NCBI GenBank assembly: GCA_037074615.1
Contig: CM073557.1
Location: 10,432,501-10,496,500 of the forward strand
Length of the DNA stretch: 64,000 bases
Direction of reading: 5' to 3'
Source of the DNA: Leucaena leucocephala
Taxonomy: Eukaryota > Streptophyta > Magnoliopsida > Fabales > Fabaceae
Made by a program: the position numbers and the translations under genes. The notes beneath the pieces were generated by a model. That model did no database searches and was not told the origin of the DNA. It was given only the letters and a program-made list of their open reading frames with translations. This document shows, piece after piece, positions 49,601 through 63,500 of this stretch. The stretch's first letter is position 1. Every line of letters starts with the position of its first letter.

Positions 49601-50632
49601 GCACAAAGCTATGTAAAATGATAGAAAGAGCTATGAAAAGCTAGAAAGGGTTATGAACAGTAAGAGACTAGAACCCTTATGTCAAGTCCAAATGAAATGG
49701 ATTTGAAAGATTAACTATGATATAGCTAGATTTGACTAGATATGCCATTTTATGTCATGAAAGATACGAAATGAGAAGATATTCCTTGAGAAGCGGTTGT
49801 ATAGCTAGCTTTGTAAAGAGATAAAGAGGCTTCCGTTCAGGAAAAGATAAGATGTTTGAATAATGAGCTACATGTGAAAGAGCAAATGAGATGTTTGAGA
49901 GCTTCCACTCCTTGCATAGAATGCTAGGCCTTATTTTACGTTATATTATGTGATGTTTATAGAATATGCTAAAGCTCTGAGTGTTAGAGCTGTGTATATT
50001 AAGAGAAGGAATGCTTGAGCTCCGATGTTAGAGCTTTGTATCCATGGGCAAGTATACAGTCCTACAATATGTTGGCCAGGCATTATGCATGTTAGAGTAT
50101 GTGCTCTTATATGCTCCTATGTACTCCTATGTGTTCCTGTTTAGCAGTAGAGCAATGAAAGAAAGGATAATGATATAAGTCCTCTCTCTGTATTATAATG
50201 AGTTATCAAAGATGATAAGAATGTATGATGATATGAGAATGAGAGTTAAAGTGTGCAGATGTTCAGAGAATTCCGCTAGATACCTAGATGAGCAATAAGT
50301 GATTGCACTAAGAAGAATGATGAATAGTTAGCAGAAGCTCCAGAATATAGCAGTATTCGAGGGAGTTTGACATGAAAGAAATGGACACTACTCACAAGTC
50401 TAGCATAGTGAGAAGTCCATATGCAGATAGATGCGTAGCAAGAAAGTAATAGAATGAACTGGAGTTTAACTCTGAGTGAGTTGATTCATAACAGAAGAAT
50501 GATCATAGTAAAGATATGAAGATCTGCGGATATAAAAGGTACTCTGCTAAGATGTTAAGCTAGAAGATAAGAGATAAATACCCCAATTCTTGATTAAGGT
50601 GTTGAGTAAATTTTAAGGACGAAATTTATTTT
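46694..50632 (+). repeat. Interior of element B, non-coding
   Basis: No further coding motif. Degenerate repeats with ggtcgcgat/ggtcacgac cores lie at 46960-47100. 47719-48092 equals the window start (1-372). The gatcacagtagatcc cluster is at about 48920-49040 and agctc/gagct motifs at about 49975-50040. This is the best uninterrupted reference copy of the family interior in the window. Confidence 0.75.
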
Positions 50633-50645
50633 AAGGGGGTAGAAA
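50633..50645 (+). other. Polypurine tract of element B
   Basis: aagggggtagaaa directly before the LTR start TGTCATATCC. Confidence 0.85.
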
Positions 50646-53600
50646 TGTCATATCCTAATTTTTCCCTATCCATATAGTACTGATAGTGGAAAGAGGAGAA
50701 AGGATTATGAAGAAGATCAGAAGAAATAATAAAGGTTAGATAAGTCTTAAAGAAAGAGAAGGGCCTAAACGAAAATTGAAAAAGGTTAAAGGCCAAAAGT
50801 TAAAGTAGAAATAAAGCCAAAAGTGGTAATTTCCAAAAGTTTAGGGACCTAAATGTAATTAAGCAAAAAGTCAGGGACATAAATGTAATTATGGAAAATT
50901 TTAGCCAGAAAAGGCTTAGAAATACCTGTAAGTATTTCAGTCCCACATTCCATTAGTAAATAGAAGAAGTCATGCTGGGTAATTTGGCATGATACAGAAA
51001 TCTTATTAGGGCTCTATACAGCAGAAAATGATCTGATAGTCTAAAAGTTATCTGAACTTTTATCAAATTCTATGGACATCAGATATATATGGGGGAATTA
51101 CAGGAAAGTGTGCCCTACAGTGTCAGATGTTATGAATCTAACAGAACCCCGGAAGAAGTTCTGTATAAAAAGTTATTCACATATTAGTGAATTTTGACAG
51201 GAGTTTGATAACACCCGTGATCCGATAATAGAATTTATCCTTATGTAAGTTTGGATAGAATGAGATCATATGACCTCATATATAGGCCCATGATGATGCC
51301 AAGAAGGGCCCAAAACCCAGGGTATCAGTCTATCAGTAGAAGGGGCCAGTGTCTAGAAAAAGTGCGAAATTATGAAAATACCCCTAGATGCCCAGATTGT
51401 ACCATAGATGGATAAAGGGCATCTTGGTCACCTAGGACAGGCTAAAAATGTGGCACATGGTATAAATATGATTAGTTGAGTCTAGATACACCCTGAGGCA
51501 GTATAAAGAAGGGTAAAAAGACAGTTATGCCCTTAGGGTCAATATAGTGTAAGAAAGGACACCAAGGGTATTTTGGTCATTTTCCAAGGAATGGATGGCA
51601 GATAAATACTCAGTATAACCATGTAACGGGTATGAAAAGCCTAGACATTGATTTCTAGGATAGAATACATATCCTGGTATATTATAAAAAAATTCAGAAC
51701 AGAAAATAGTCTAGTTGTTGTGAAACTGCTCTGATCGGTACCGGATTGGACTGGAATTTTTTTAGAAGGTTCCTTACACTATGAGCACGCCACCTAGCCC
51801 TCTTAGGTGTCTCATGAGCTGTCCACATGATGTCATAATTATTCTTTTCTGAAAAAGTAAAATTCAAGATTAAATGTGAGCCTTTAGATCAAATAGTAAC
51901 CAAATCAATCTTGGCCATTGATTTTTCTTGGATTTTGGCTATAAATACCCCCTCATTCTGCCCAGAACCGTGGCCTTGTGATACCTTGGGGAAACTCTTG
52001 CAAAATGAAAACTCAAGCCAAGACAAAGAAGATTCAAGGTTCCAAAGTTCAAGCAAGCTAGAGATTAAAGGTAAGCAATCTATCCTAGCTTATTTTCCTT
52101 TGATTTGGGAGCTTGAACTTAGGGTTTTCATAGGATAAAAGTTGAGATTTCTCTAAGGGGTTGTGCTGCCCAACAAACTTAGATGAAAGGGGAAAGAAGA
52201 AATTAAAGTTAGAAACATATGATTGAAGCTTAAACAAGCTAATTAAGAGATTGGTTGTTGAATCAAGTTGATATTCTTGACTTTGCCTTAATGGAACCTG
52301 TTTGGTCTGCACTGTTCATGAGGGAAGGAAATGAAATTTCAATGATTTAATGCTTCCATTGAATTTGGATGATGATTTTGCGTGGGATTGGAAAGGTTTT
52401 GAACCTTGAAAGCATTGGAATTCCAAGGTTATAGTTTTAAAACCCTTCTCTATTACTGTTCACACGCATGAACAGTGATTGGAATTTCATGATTTTGATG
52501 CTTCCAATGGTTTTAAAATGAAAAGTTGTGTGGGATAAAGTAGAGAGACAAGTATGGGAAGCATTGGAATCAAAATGAGAATTTTTGAAAGAATTAAGTG
52601 CAGTTTTGGTTCTGTAAATCATGTGATGAAGGAGCTGGAATTTCATGATTCTAAACTCATAAATGGATTCAAAAGATGAAATTACGTAGGGTAAAATCAA
52701 GGCATCAATTGATTCAAAGACCAAGTCCATTGGTTAAGATTAAGGAAAGTTAATGAGATTAATGTTCAAGAAGAAGTTATGTTAGTTAAAGTGAGTTTAA
52801 TGCTCAAGGAAGTTAGATTGTAATGGATGAATGATTATGTGATGTTAGGAATTGATTGGTATGCTCCAAGAGTGGCAGCCACATGTTCAAGGAAAGTGAG
52901 AAGAAGGAAACAAGTTAAGGTGAAAGAAGGTCAAGTGTTCAAGGTAGTAAACTTATCCTAAACTTGTATGCATTGAATGTTATGCTTGATTGTTCTATGA
53001 CTTGATTGAATTGTGTTGCATATGTACTCATGTATGAAGCTCTGTTTATATGTTTACTTTGGCCAATTGTATTTCATATGTAACATGGAAGCATGCATAT
53101 GATACAATAGTAACACTTTCACAAGCAAGCACAAGTAGTTACATTAATGCATGCATTGTTTAGTACCGTTTGCTACTGAGATTTCCCCCGAAATCTCATC
53201 CCTTTCCATGTAATACCAATCCCACAGGATTATGAATGATGAAAGAGGATGATGAAGCATGAAGAAAAGCTAGGGATTGGATAGTATATATGTTATGTGA
53301 ATGTGTAATGTTGCTGTATGACCAATGTAAGCAGTGATGGTCATGATGTAATAAAAAATAGTAAATGATGGAATAAATGTATGATTTTGACAGACATTTA
53401 GATGACATGACAAGCTTCGTTTTGACACCAGGAATGATTTATTTGGATGTCTTTACAAAGAGAACTGATTTTCCAAAGTAAGGGACCAGAATCTGTTTCT
53501 AGGATTTTTGACCAAATGAACAGTAAACTTTGGCGAATAAAGTGTATTAATTGGATAATCATTTAGTCTGGAAATTATTTTTCCCTTAAATTTCAAGATG

Positions 53601-53814
53601 TTATATTCACTTAGCTTTTTGAAACACTTCATTTTGAGTTTTCTAGAATTAATTATGAATTTTTGAAGTTCGTTGCGTAATCTGGAATACCATATGAACA
53701 GTAACCCGAGAAAGAATAAAATTTCAGATTTGGCTAATGGACTTTCAAGGTCTTGTAAGTGGTTCTAAATGCTACTGAATGGTCCCTAAGACATATGAAA
53801 GTAAGGATGTTACA
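50646..53814 (+). repeat. 3' LTR of element B
   Basis: Full-length LTR from TGTCATATCC to GGATGTTACA. TATAAATA is at 51940-51947 and the stem-loop GAGATTTC...GAAATCTC at 53178-53197. It is the forward counterpart of the inverted LTR at 380-3301. Open frames within it (for example 51911-52138 and 52437-52730) recur in part in the inverted LTR but lack any recognisable domain. Confidence 0.9.
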
Positions 53815-53819
53815 TGACT

Positions 53820-54328
53820 CATATTCTTTGTAAACTTTAGTCGTGGCTATCTCTGCCTGCTCATCATGACTTGATAGCTCTATGTTCCTCAGTAACGACC
53901 GTAGGTCATGTTCTTTCGTGACCTAAAAACTCTTGGACTTCCTCTCATGACCAATGGTCTTCACTCATCATGACCAAAAGCTTCTGTAAATATTTTTCAT
54001 GATCTGTGGCTTAACTCAGCGACTTATCTTCTCTGGAACTTCTAGTCGTGACCTAAACTGATTCACATCGAGACCTGGCCATAACTTTTTCTAAATATTC
54101 ACTTCTAATGTTCTTGACTTTGATGAATTTGAGTCAATTGAAACTCGCTCATATCTACATATCATAATCACATTAAATTGGGAACATATTCACATAGATG
54201 TTCTACCAATTATCATCTTATTATATCACATTAGAATTCATATTTTAGATCACCTGAACATTTGCACATACATTACATACATGTCAAATTCATATATGAG
54301 GTATAACATAACCATCATTCATCTGCAA
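53820..54328 (-). repeat. Interior of element F, third part, with degenerate short repeats
   Basis: Reversed interior, alignable inverted with about 46740-47100 of element B. It contains a run of imperfect repeats with cores such as tcgtgacc/tcatgacc between 53840 and 54070. At about 54328 the sequence changes to forward-oriented interior. Confidence 0.65.
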
Positions 54329-56431
54329 TGGTAGAGGTTGTGTAGCTCTCTGTATTGCTAGATGTAGTCAAGTTATGAAAGATGGGAATGATATGAGAAA
54401 TTCCTGAGTAATAGAAGAAATGAGTAAAGTCCTAATAGATAATATTGGCTTCTATGATCATTTTTTGGGAACTATCTATTGAGTTAATAACTTTGAGGAG
54501 GTGACTAACCTTGTAACTTTGTCCGTTGGTTTAGGTCTTCTAGATATGAGAATACAATACAATAGAATCACAGTAGATTTGGAGGATTACAGTTAGATCC
54601 TAGTATAGCTCACAGAGAATAAAATTCCAGGGTTGTAATTAGATCCTGAAAAGGCTTACGGGTGATTGTAGTAGATCCTGAGGGTCACAGTAGACTAAGC
54701 CTAGTGAAATAAAGTAATGAGCCATACGTACAGTATTTCTTTGGAAGGATAAATACCAAGGAAAAGGTTAAGGTATAGAAGCTTCACGAGTTAGTTAACT
54801 CATAACAGAGAGAGTACCCATGATGTTAATTTCAGATAGCCTTATTACTATTAGGAACTGAACTCAAAATCTTCGTACACGCAACAAGAACTAAGTGATC
54901 AAAGTTAAAGTTATTAATCTAGAGTACCAAGGATTTATGAGAATATTTTATAAGATATGAGAAGGAGTCAAATAAAAATAAAGAGATCCCTAAGATGAAA
55001 TTATAGAGAATAATAATAAGAGACAAATATATCTTCCACATGAAAATAAAAAGATTAGAAGGCCAAATAGACCTAAGAGAGATAGTCTAAGAATGGTCTA
55101 AGATAGTAAACTACCAGGACTGGGGCCTATTAGCACCAGTGCTTCAGATTTATATATGCACTTTTCAGTTAAGCGTGCTCAGGTAAGAGTAGCCTAATGA
55201 TGGGTGACCCCCTGGGAAGTGATGAAAAGGGTGTAAATGCCACAAAAGTTTGGCATATATGTACAGAGTTATGTAAAATGATAGAAAGAGCTATGAAAAG
55301 TTAGAAAAGGGTTATGAATAGTAAGAGACTATAACCCATATATCAAGTACAAATGAAATGGATTTGCAAATAAATATTTAGAAGAGATTTCTTAAAAGCT
55401 AACAAAGTTATAAGTTATAGGGAATGTTTAACTTATGGCATCTCATAATACGTTATGACAAGGGAAGATAGTCCATGTAGCCAGATTTGGCCAAATATAC
55501 CATTATACGGCATGAAAAATACGTAATGAGAAATATATAATATGATACATAATGAGAAATATGTATTAAAAGGTATAATATGAAGTGACTTTATAGCTAG
55601 CTTTGTAAACAAATAGAGAGGCTCCTTTTTAAAAGGGATAAGATGATTATATGTTGTGTTACAGATGAAGTAACAAGTGAGAGCTTTCGCTCCTTGCATG
55701 AAATGCCAGGCATTATATTATGTTTGTAAAATATGCTAAAGCTCCAAATGTTAGAGCAATGCAAACTCCGAGTGTTAAAGCTATGCATATTAAAGAAATA
55801 AATGCTTGAGCTCTGATATTAGAGCTTTGCATTCATGGCCAGGTATGTAGTCCTGTAATATGTTGGCTAGGCATTATGCATGTTAGAGTACGTGCTCCTA
55901 TCTAGCAGTAAAGTAAAGAAAAAAGAATGATGACATAAGTCATCTCTCTGTATTATGATGAGTTATTAAAGATGATAAGAAGTATGATGGTATGAAAATG
56001 AGAGATGAAGTTTGGCAGATGTTTAAAGAATTCCGCTAGATACTTAGATGAATAATAAGTGATTGCACTAAGAAGATGATGAGTAATCGATAGAAACTCC
56101 AGAATATAGCAGTATTCTAGAGAGTTTTATATGAACAAAATGGACACTACTCACAAGTCCAGTATAGTGAGAAGTCGATATGCAAATGGATGCAAAACAA
56201 GTAAGCAAGTAACATAATGAGGTAGCGTTCAACTCTGATTGAGTTGATTCATAATAGAAGAAAAATAATAATAGTAAAGATATAAAGATCTACAAACATA
56301 AAAAGTACTCCACTAAGATGTTAAGATATAAGATAAGACATAGATACCCCAATCCTTAGTCATAAAGAAGGAGATCTATCCAAGATTGTTGACTAAGGTA
56401 CTAAGTAAATTTTGAGGACAAAATTTATTTT
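54329..56431 (+). repeat. Forward interior fragment, 3' part, non-coding
   Basis: Matches 48690-50632 of element B in order, with the family clusters at 54570-54700 and 55738-55832. No coding motif. It ends in a PPT (56432-56444, taagggggtagaaa region). Confidence 0.75.
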
Positions 56432-56444
56432 AAGGGGGTAGAAA

Positions 56445-57967
56445 TGTCACATCCTAATTTTTTCCTATCTGTAAATGCTGATAGAGGAAAGAGGTTAGGA
56501 AATGATTGTGACGATGATCAGAATAAATAATAAAGGTTATATGAGTCTCGAATGAAGAGAGAAACTAAAATGAAAATTTTAAAAGTTCTATTTTCGAAGA
56601 TGAAAGTAGAAAGAAAAGTTGGGCGAAAAGGTGTAATTACCAAAAGTTAAGGGACTTAAATGTAATTTATCAAAAGTTCAGGGGCAAAAATATAATTAAG
56701 AGAAAGTTGAACCGGAAAAGACCTAAAAATGTCCAAAATCATATTAGTCCCAAATTTTACCAGTAGATAGACAAAATTATTCTAATCAATTTAACACAAC
56801 ACATAATTTTGATTTAAGGTCCCGATTAATTGATATAAATTCCTGGAGTTAGGAAAAATTATTGCAGTATTTTTCAGACATCAGAATTAGATGAAACTCT
56901 ATAGTAAATTCCTATATTTAATATAAGAATTTATAAAATTGATAGAGTCAAAAAAGGAATCCTATAGAATTTTTACGAGGGTTTACAGTAGAATAAAATA
57001 CTCGATAAATAGGGTCATAAGAGATTTCTTGGGATTTATGCCAGAAAGGTAATTGACCAATATTAAGGCCCAAATGGTGTCCCAAGAGGCCCAATAAGGT
57101 GGTTAAACTAGTTCAGTTTGCACTATTCGTGATGGAAGGAAATGGAATTTCAATGATCTAATGCTTCCATTGAATTTATATGATGATTTTGTGTAGGATT
57201 GGATAGATTTTGAACCTTGGAAGCATTGAAATTTCAAGATTGTAGTTTTTGAAATCATTCTCTATTACTGTTCACTCGCATGAATAGTGATTGAAATTTC
57301 ATGATTTTGATACTTCCAATGGTTTTAAAATGAAAAGTTGTGTGGGATAAAGTGGAGAAACAAGTATGGGAAGTATTAGAATCAAAATGAGAATTTTTGA
57401 AAGAAAAAAGGGTGCTATGTAATTCTTTATAGAATAGTGCATAGGAGCTGAAATTTTATGATTCTAAGCTCAAATATGGATTCAAAAGATGAAATTGTGT
57501 AGGGTAAAGTTAATACATCAATTGGTTCAAAGGCCAAGTTGATTAGTGAAGACTAGAGAAAGTTATGTTAGTAAAGAGTTAAGAATTTATCAAGGATAGT
57601 CTTGAACATTGTTGTAGTTCTTGGTCCTAATGAATTATGTGATGAATATGAATGTGTTTAGGACCTTGAAACATCGAAGAAGATGTTGGGAAGTGATTGA
57701 CCGAAAGACTTCACGGTTGGAAAGCTAGGGAGGAAGTGCAAAAGATCAAGAGAAAAGCTTAAGTGCAAGGTAGTGAACTTACCTCTTTATGTGCTTGATA
57801 TGATATGCTTACGTGTTGACATGTATATGATATTTGAATGATGTTGTGACATGATAAATGATGTTAAATGAATGGTGAATAATATGTTTCCCATGGCCAT
57901 GAACTTTTATGCAAAAGTATATAGCATGATGGCATGTGACTAATCAAAGAAAATTAATAAAATTGTA
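56445..57967 (+). repeat. Internally deleted LTR fragment
   Basis: It begins TGTCACATCC after a PPT and follows the LTR at 60517 up to about 57102. It then jumps over roughly 940 bp (the counterpart of about 61180-62125, including the TATA region) and continues to about 57967, where LTR sequence stops and interior sequence restarts. It lacks the U5 end and the stem-loop. Confidence 0.75.
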
Positions 57968-60516
57968 AACAGATAAAGTGCCTCCCTTTTTGAAAGGGAT
58001 AAGATGATTATATGTAATGTTATAGATGAAGTAGCAAGTGAGAGCTTTCACTCCTTGCATGACATGCCAGGCATTATGTGATGTTTGTAAAATATGCTAA
58101 AGCTCCAAATTTTAGAGCAGTGCAAGTTTCGAGTGTTAGAGTTGTGCATATTAAAGAAAGGAATGCTTGATCTCCGATATTAGAGCTTTGCATTCATAGG
58201 CAGGTATGTAGTCCTACAGTATGTTGGCTAGGCATTATGCATGTTAGAGTATGTGCTCCTACCTAGCAATAAAGTAAAAAAAAAGAATAATGACATAAGT
58301 CCTCTCTCTGTATTATGATGAGTTATTAAATATGATAAGAATAAAAGAAGTATGATGGTATGAAAATGAGAGATGAAGTTTTGCGGATATTCAAAGAATT
58401 TCACTAGATACTCAAATGAAGTAATAAGTGATTGCATTAAGAAGTATGAAGAGTAGTTGATAGAAGCTCCAGAATATAGTACTATTTGAGGGAATTTTAT
58501 ATGAAAGAAATGGACATTACTCACAAGTCCAGTGTGGTGAGAAGTCTATGAAAGGAATTGGAAGACACGCAGCGGAAATTAATTTAAAATTTTTTCCATT
58601 CCTTGCCAGGATCTACCATATGTCTTTAAGTCAAGTGGGAAGAAGCATTACCCTTAGTGTGCCTCAGTGACTTCCACAGCTTTTGGTCACGACGTTCACA
58701 GCTTCTTTCCGCGGCTCGTATCCACACGAACAGCGTTCCAACCACGAACGACATGCTAGCATCTCTTGTCCCTCTAGGGCTTTCTCAAGAGTTCGTCCTC
58801 TCCGTCTCTATTTCGACAGTTTTTTATCTGCAAACCCTTTGCTCAATCCCCTTTGGTCTTTTGTGTTCTATGTATATCTCTATTCAAAACGTAGCTCCTA
58901 ATATCATATATATAGGATGCTCTGCGTTTTCTTCTACCGAATTGGATTTTAGGAGTTAATCTTATATTAATTCCAAAATTAATACAATATCATATATTGT
59001 ATAATTTGATAAGAAACTAATTAAATAAATAATATTAAATCCATCCCACAGATTTAATTCACCTATTTATTTAACTTAAAAAAAAGCTAAGACTGAACTG
59101 TATTTGATTTATTCTCATAAATCAAATTTGAGATATCATATCAATTTGAATTTGAAATTCAAATGTGATAGGGATTTAATTTATCCTTATAAATTAAATC
59201 TTATAAATATCTCTTATATGAGATATCCTATCAATTTGAATTTCAAATTCAAACGTGATAGAGATTTAATTTATCCTTATAAATTAAATCTCATATATCT
59301 CTTATATATAATGTATATATACGAATTTATATATATATACGAATATAAATATAAATAAATATATATACATCTATCCTGGATTATTCATTGAATATGGACA
59401 TCATAGCTCGTGTTGGGCTATTTTATGTGCGACCCTATAGGCCCATATGAAGTTGGCAGTGGGCCATTTGTTATACTAGCCCACAAGTCGCAAACGGTCT
59501 CTAGCAAGACATAACGACTACCCAAATCATATAAGGATCGTTAAACGATATAACCTTTTATACAACCATATCATGTCCCTTCTGTCACGGGATATTTTGG
59601 TCATGGATGAGGCATGGATAATGTCATCCTCCTATTCTTGACCGTTACTTTCTCAATCCCTGAGTAGTCTGACTATAGAAATGGAACTACCTTTCTATTA
59701 CAGTATGGCCATACATTTCTCATACTCACTCATCGAGGGGGCCAGTAATATCTCTCTACGAATGTGAGGAACAAATTCCATCTTGACTATTCACATTCCT
59801 CCGCATGAAAAACCACTAAGCCTAAACATAGTCTTTATGATCACTCGGTCAAAAGTGACTTTTGACTAGGTCAAAGCTGAGCGTTTGTCATGTAGGAATC
59901 CATGATGATCTCAGGTCAAATGGCGTATTGACATAGTTTGTATATGAGAGAAGCTTATGATGTTACCCATACAGTTCTCTCATAGCGGGTCGGTCCAACA
60001 CCTTGTACTCTTACATGTGCCTATGACTTTGATTTATATCTCTTTACATCTTCAAAGTCATACTGGTCTTATTTTATCTGTGCTCTCGCATAGATGACCG
60101 ACCAGGGATATTTAGGATAAGATCATGAATTATCCAAGGATGGTCATCACAATAAACATGCAAATAATATGATAACACAATTAATAAATTCATAAATTAA
60201 TAATGTTCATAAGACAATGATTGGCCCCCTAGGGCACAATTTCCAATAGTCCATATGCAAATAGATGCAAAGCAAGTAACAGAATGAGGTAGCGTTTAAC
60301 TCTGATTGAGTTGATTTAGAACATAAGAAAAGTAATAAGAGTAAAGATATAAAGATCCGCGGACATGAAAGGTACTCTACTAAGATGTTAAGATAGAAGA
60401 TAAGAGATAGATACCCCAATTCTTAGTCATAAAGAAGAAAATGAGATCTATCCAAGATTGTTGACTAAGGTGCCAATTAAATTTTGAGGACGAAATTCAT
60501 TTTAAAGGGGTAGAAA
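57968..60516 (+). repeat. Second copy of the forward interior 3' part, split by a solo LTR
   Basis: 57968-58548 and 60249-60516 repeat 55605-56444 (for example agagctttcactccttgcat near 58041). Together with the preceding LTR fragment this forms a direct duplication of interior plus LTR, as expected from unequal recombination. It ends in a PPT-like tract (tttaaaggggtagaaa, 60501-60516). Confidence 0.7.
58549..60248 (-). mobile_element. Second solo LTR of the element 2 family
   Basis: Single LTR with flanks gtcta (58544-58548) and gtcca (60249-60253), a target duplication with one change. The terminal CA on the minus strand has become ata-type (caata at 60244-60248 on plus). It holds two minisatellite units (59130-59300) and lacks one of the two 22-bp repeats around aatctggacat found in the other copies. 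The empty site is visible at about 50390-50440 in B. Confidence 0.9.
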
Positions 60517-63500
60517 TTCATATCTTAATTTTTGCTTATCTGTATAATACTGATAGTGAAAAGATATTTGTAAAGGATTATGATGATGATCAGAAGAAAT
60601 AATAAAGGTTAAATGAGTCTTAAAGGAAGAGAGAGACTAAAATAAAAATTAGAAAATATTGAAGGCTAAAAATGAGAGTAGAAACAAAAGTTGGGCTAAA
60701 AGTTGTAATTATCAAAAGTTTAGGGACCTAAATGCAATTAACCAAAAGTTTAGGGACCTAAAGAAAATTATTATAAAATTGAACCAGAAAAGGGCTAAAA
60801 ATTTCCATAATCATATTAGTCTCAAATTTTACCAGTAGATAGATAAAATTATTCTGATCAGTTTAACGTAACACAGAATTTTGATTTGAGGTTCTGTTTA
60901 ATTGATATGAATTCTTGAAGTCAGGAATAATTATTACAGTATTTGTCAGACCTCAGAATCAGATGAAACTTTATAGTAAATTCCTATATTTAATATAATA
61001 ATTTATAAAATTGACTAAGTTAGAAAAGGAATCCTATAGAATTCTTACGGGATTTTACAATAAAATGAAATACCCGATAAATACAGTCGGGAGAGATTCC
61101 TTGGGATTTGTGCCATAAAGGTAATAGACCAATACTAAAGCCCAAATGGCATCCCAAGAGGCCCAATAAGGTTGTGAGACAGTTAAGTGGGCCAGTGTCC
61201 AGATTAACCCAAGAAAAGTATGAAATTACAAAAATGCCCCTGTATAGCCAGATGGTACTATTGATGGATAGAGGGTATTTTAGTCATTCTGGATAGGCCA
61301 AAAAGTTCAAGCTTGTATAAAGATGGTTAGTTAGAGCAAGTACATACCCTGATGCAGTATAAAAGGGTAAATATAGTGCAAGATAGTGAACCAAGGGCAT
61401 TTCTGTCATTTGTCAAGGGATATGTAATTAAGTACTAACCCAATACAAGAATGTAAATGGTAGGAAGAATCTAGATACTAGATTTAAGGTCAGAAAGCAT
61501 ATTATGAAATCTCAGAAAAATTTTATTTATAAAATAGTATAGTTTTTGGGTAATCGGACTGAGCCAGTACCGGATTGGATTGGAGTTTTTCCAGAAGCTT
61601 CCCCCCATTGGAATTTTGCCACCTAGCTCTATGAGTTGTCCCTTCATGATGTCATGGATGATGTCGTAATTTTCTTTTTGAAAAAGTTAAATCGAAGATT
61701 AAATGTGAGCCATTAGATCAAATAGTGCACAAACTAATCTTGGCTATTGATTTTCCATGAGATTTTTCTATAAATACCCCCTCAAATCTGATTCAAAACT
61801 ATGGAGCATGAACCCTTGGGGAAACTCTTGCAAAATAAAAACTCAAGGAAAGACAAAGAAGATTCAAGGTACCAAAGTTCAAGCAAGCTAGAGATTAAAG
61901 GTAAGCAATCTATCCTAACTTATTTTTCTCTGATTTGGGAGCTTAAACTTAGAGTTTTCATGGGGGAATGTTGATTTCTCTCTAAGGTGTTTTGCTGTCC
62001 AAAAATCTTAGATGAAAGGAAAAAGAAGAGATTAAAGTTAGAGATAGGTGATTGAAGCTTAAACAAGCTAGATAAGTGATTGATTGTTGAATCAAGTTGA
62101 TATTCTTAACTTTGCCATGGTTGAACCAGTTCAGTTTGCACTGTTCATGAGAGAAAGAAATGGAATTTCAATGATCTAATGCTTCCATTGAATTTATATG
62201 ATGATTTTTGTGTAAGATTGGATAGGTTTTGAACCTTGGAAGTATTGAAATTCCAAGATTGTAGTTTTTGAAATCCTTCCCTGTTATTTTTCAATCGCAT
62301 GAACAGTGATTGGAATTTCATGATTTTGATGCTTCAATTGTTTTAAAATAAAAAGTTGTGTGGGATATAGTTGAGAAACAAGTATGGGAAGCATTAGAAT
62401 CAAAATGAGGATTTTTGAAAGAAAAGAGGGTGTTATGTAATTCTCTATAAAACAGTGCATAGGAGCTGGAATTTCATGATTCTAAGCTCATAAATGGATT
62501 CAAAAGATGAAATTGTGTAGGGAAAAGTTAAGACATCAATTGGTTCAAAGGCCAAGGGTTAGTGAAGACTAGAGAAAGTTATGTTAGTAAAGAGTTAAGA
62601 ATTTATCAAGGATAGTCTTGAACATTGTTGGAGTTCTTGGTTCTAATGAATTATGTGATGAATATGAATGTGTTTAGGACCTTAAAACATCCAAGAATAT
62701 GTTGGGAAGTGATTGACCGAAAGACATCATGGTTCAAAAGCTAGGGAGCAAGTGCAAAAGATCAAGAGAAAAGATCAAGTGTGAGGTAGTGGACTTACCT
62801 CTTTATATGGTTGATGTGGTATGCTTATGTGTTGATATGTATATGATTATTGAATGATGTTATGACATGATAAATGATGTTAAATATGTTATGAATAACA
62901 TACTTCCCATTGCCATGCACTTTTATGAAAAGGTAGATAGCATGATGGCATGTCACTAATTAAAGAAAATTTAATGAAATTACATATTATGCATTAGCAT
63001 CCATCTTGCATATTTAAGTGGTAATGTTTGCTACTGAGATTCCCTAGAATCTCATTCTCCCATAACCAACCAATTTCCATGTATGCATGGAGAAGAGCTA
63101 AAGTATTGAAGAAGGAAAGTGAAGTATTTAAGATTCTAGCATATGCTATGCATTTTCCATATATGTAAATTCCACGTAAGGTGTCTATTTATGTGATGAA
63201 ATTGTATGAAATAATTATGATATATGTACATGATATATATGAATGCATGAAAGGTGAAAGAGATGGTTTATACATGCAGGAACAATTAATAAAACTGAAA
63301 GAAAAGAAACTGAAATGGCAAAAACATAGGTCCTAAAGCAGTTTTGTTGTGGCTTCAGTTTGACCTAGCAAATGAATAAATTAATTGACGAGATTTTATG
63401 ATCAAGTAGTACACATCCAGATCTGTAAATACATAGGTAATACACTTGATTTGGATCTGTATATCAAGAGAAATGAATTTCCAAAGTTAAGAGATAGAAT

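Larger units (their letters stand above)
45269..53814 (+). mobile_element. Element B: non-coding-type LTR element with an unknown ORF and a collapsed 5' LTR
   Basis: It is bounded by tgact on both sides (45264-45268 and 53815-53819). The right end is a full 3.17-kb LTR (50646-53814) preceded by a PPT (50633-50645). The left end is only 128 bp and is a near-perfect palindrome made of the LTR's U5 terminus. A PBS follows at 45400-45412. The interior (45397-50632) carries one degraded 306-codon frame and is otherwise non-coding. It inserted in element F. Confidence 0.85.
36231..54328 (-). mobile_element. Element F: reversed non-coding LTR element, incomplete
   Basis: It consists of the 3' LTR (36231-39682) and a reversed interior in three pieces (39683-42238, 44105-45268, 53815-54328), separated by a solo LTR and by element B. 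It is itself inserted in the interior of element E. The expected reversed 5' LTR is missing: at about 54328 the orientation flips to a forward interior. No gag-pol is present. The interior includes family motif clusters at about 40311-40437 and 41460-41580. Confidence 0.75.

Noticed and set aside
51911..52312. Frames in the 3' LTR of B that are also present in the inverted LTR at 1688-2089
   Set aside because: Kept only because the LTRs are homologous; they overlap on opposite strands and include the TATA region. No evidence for a protein.
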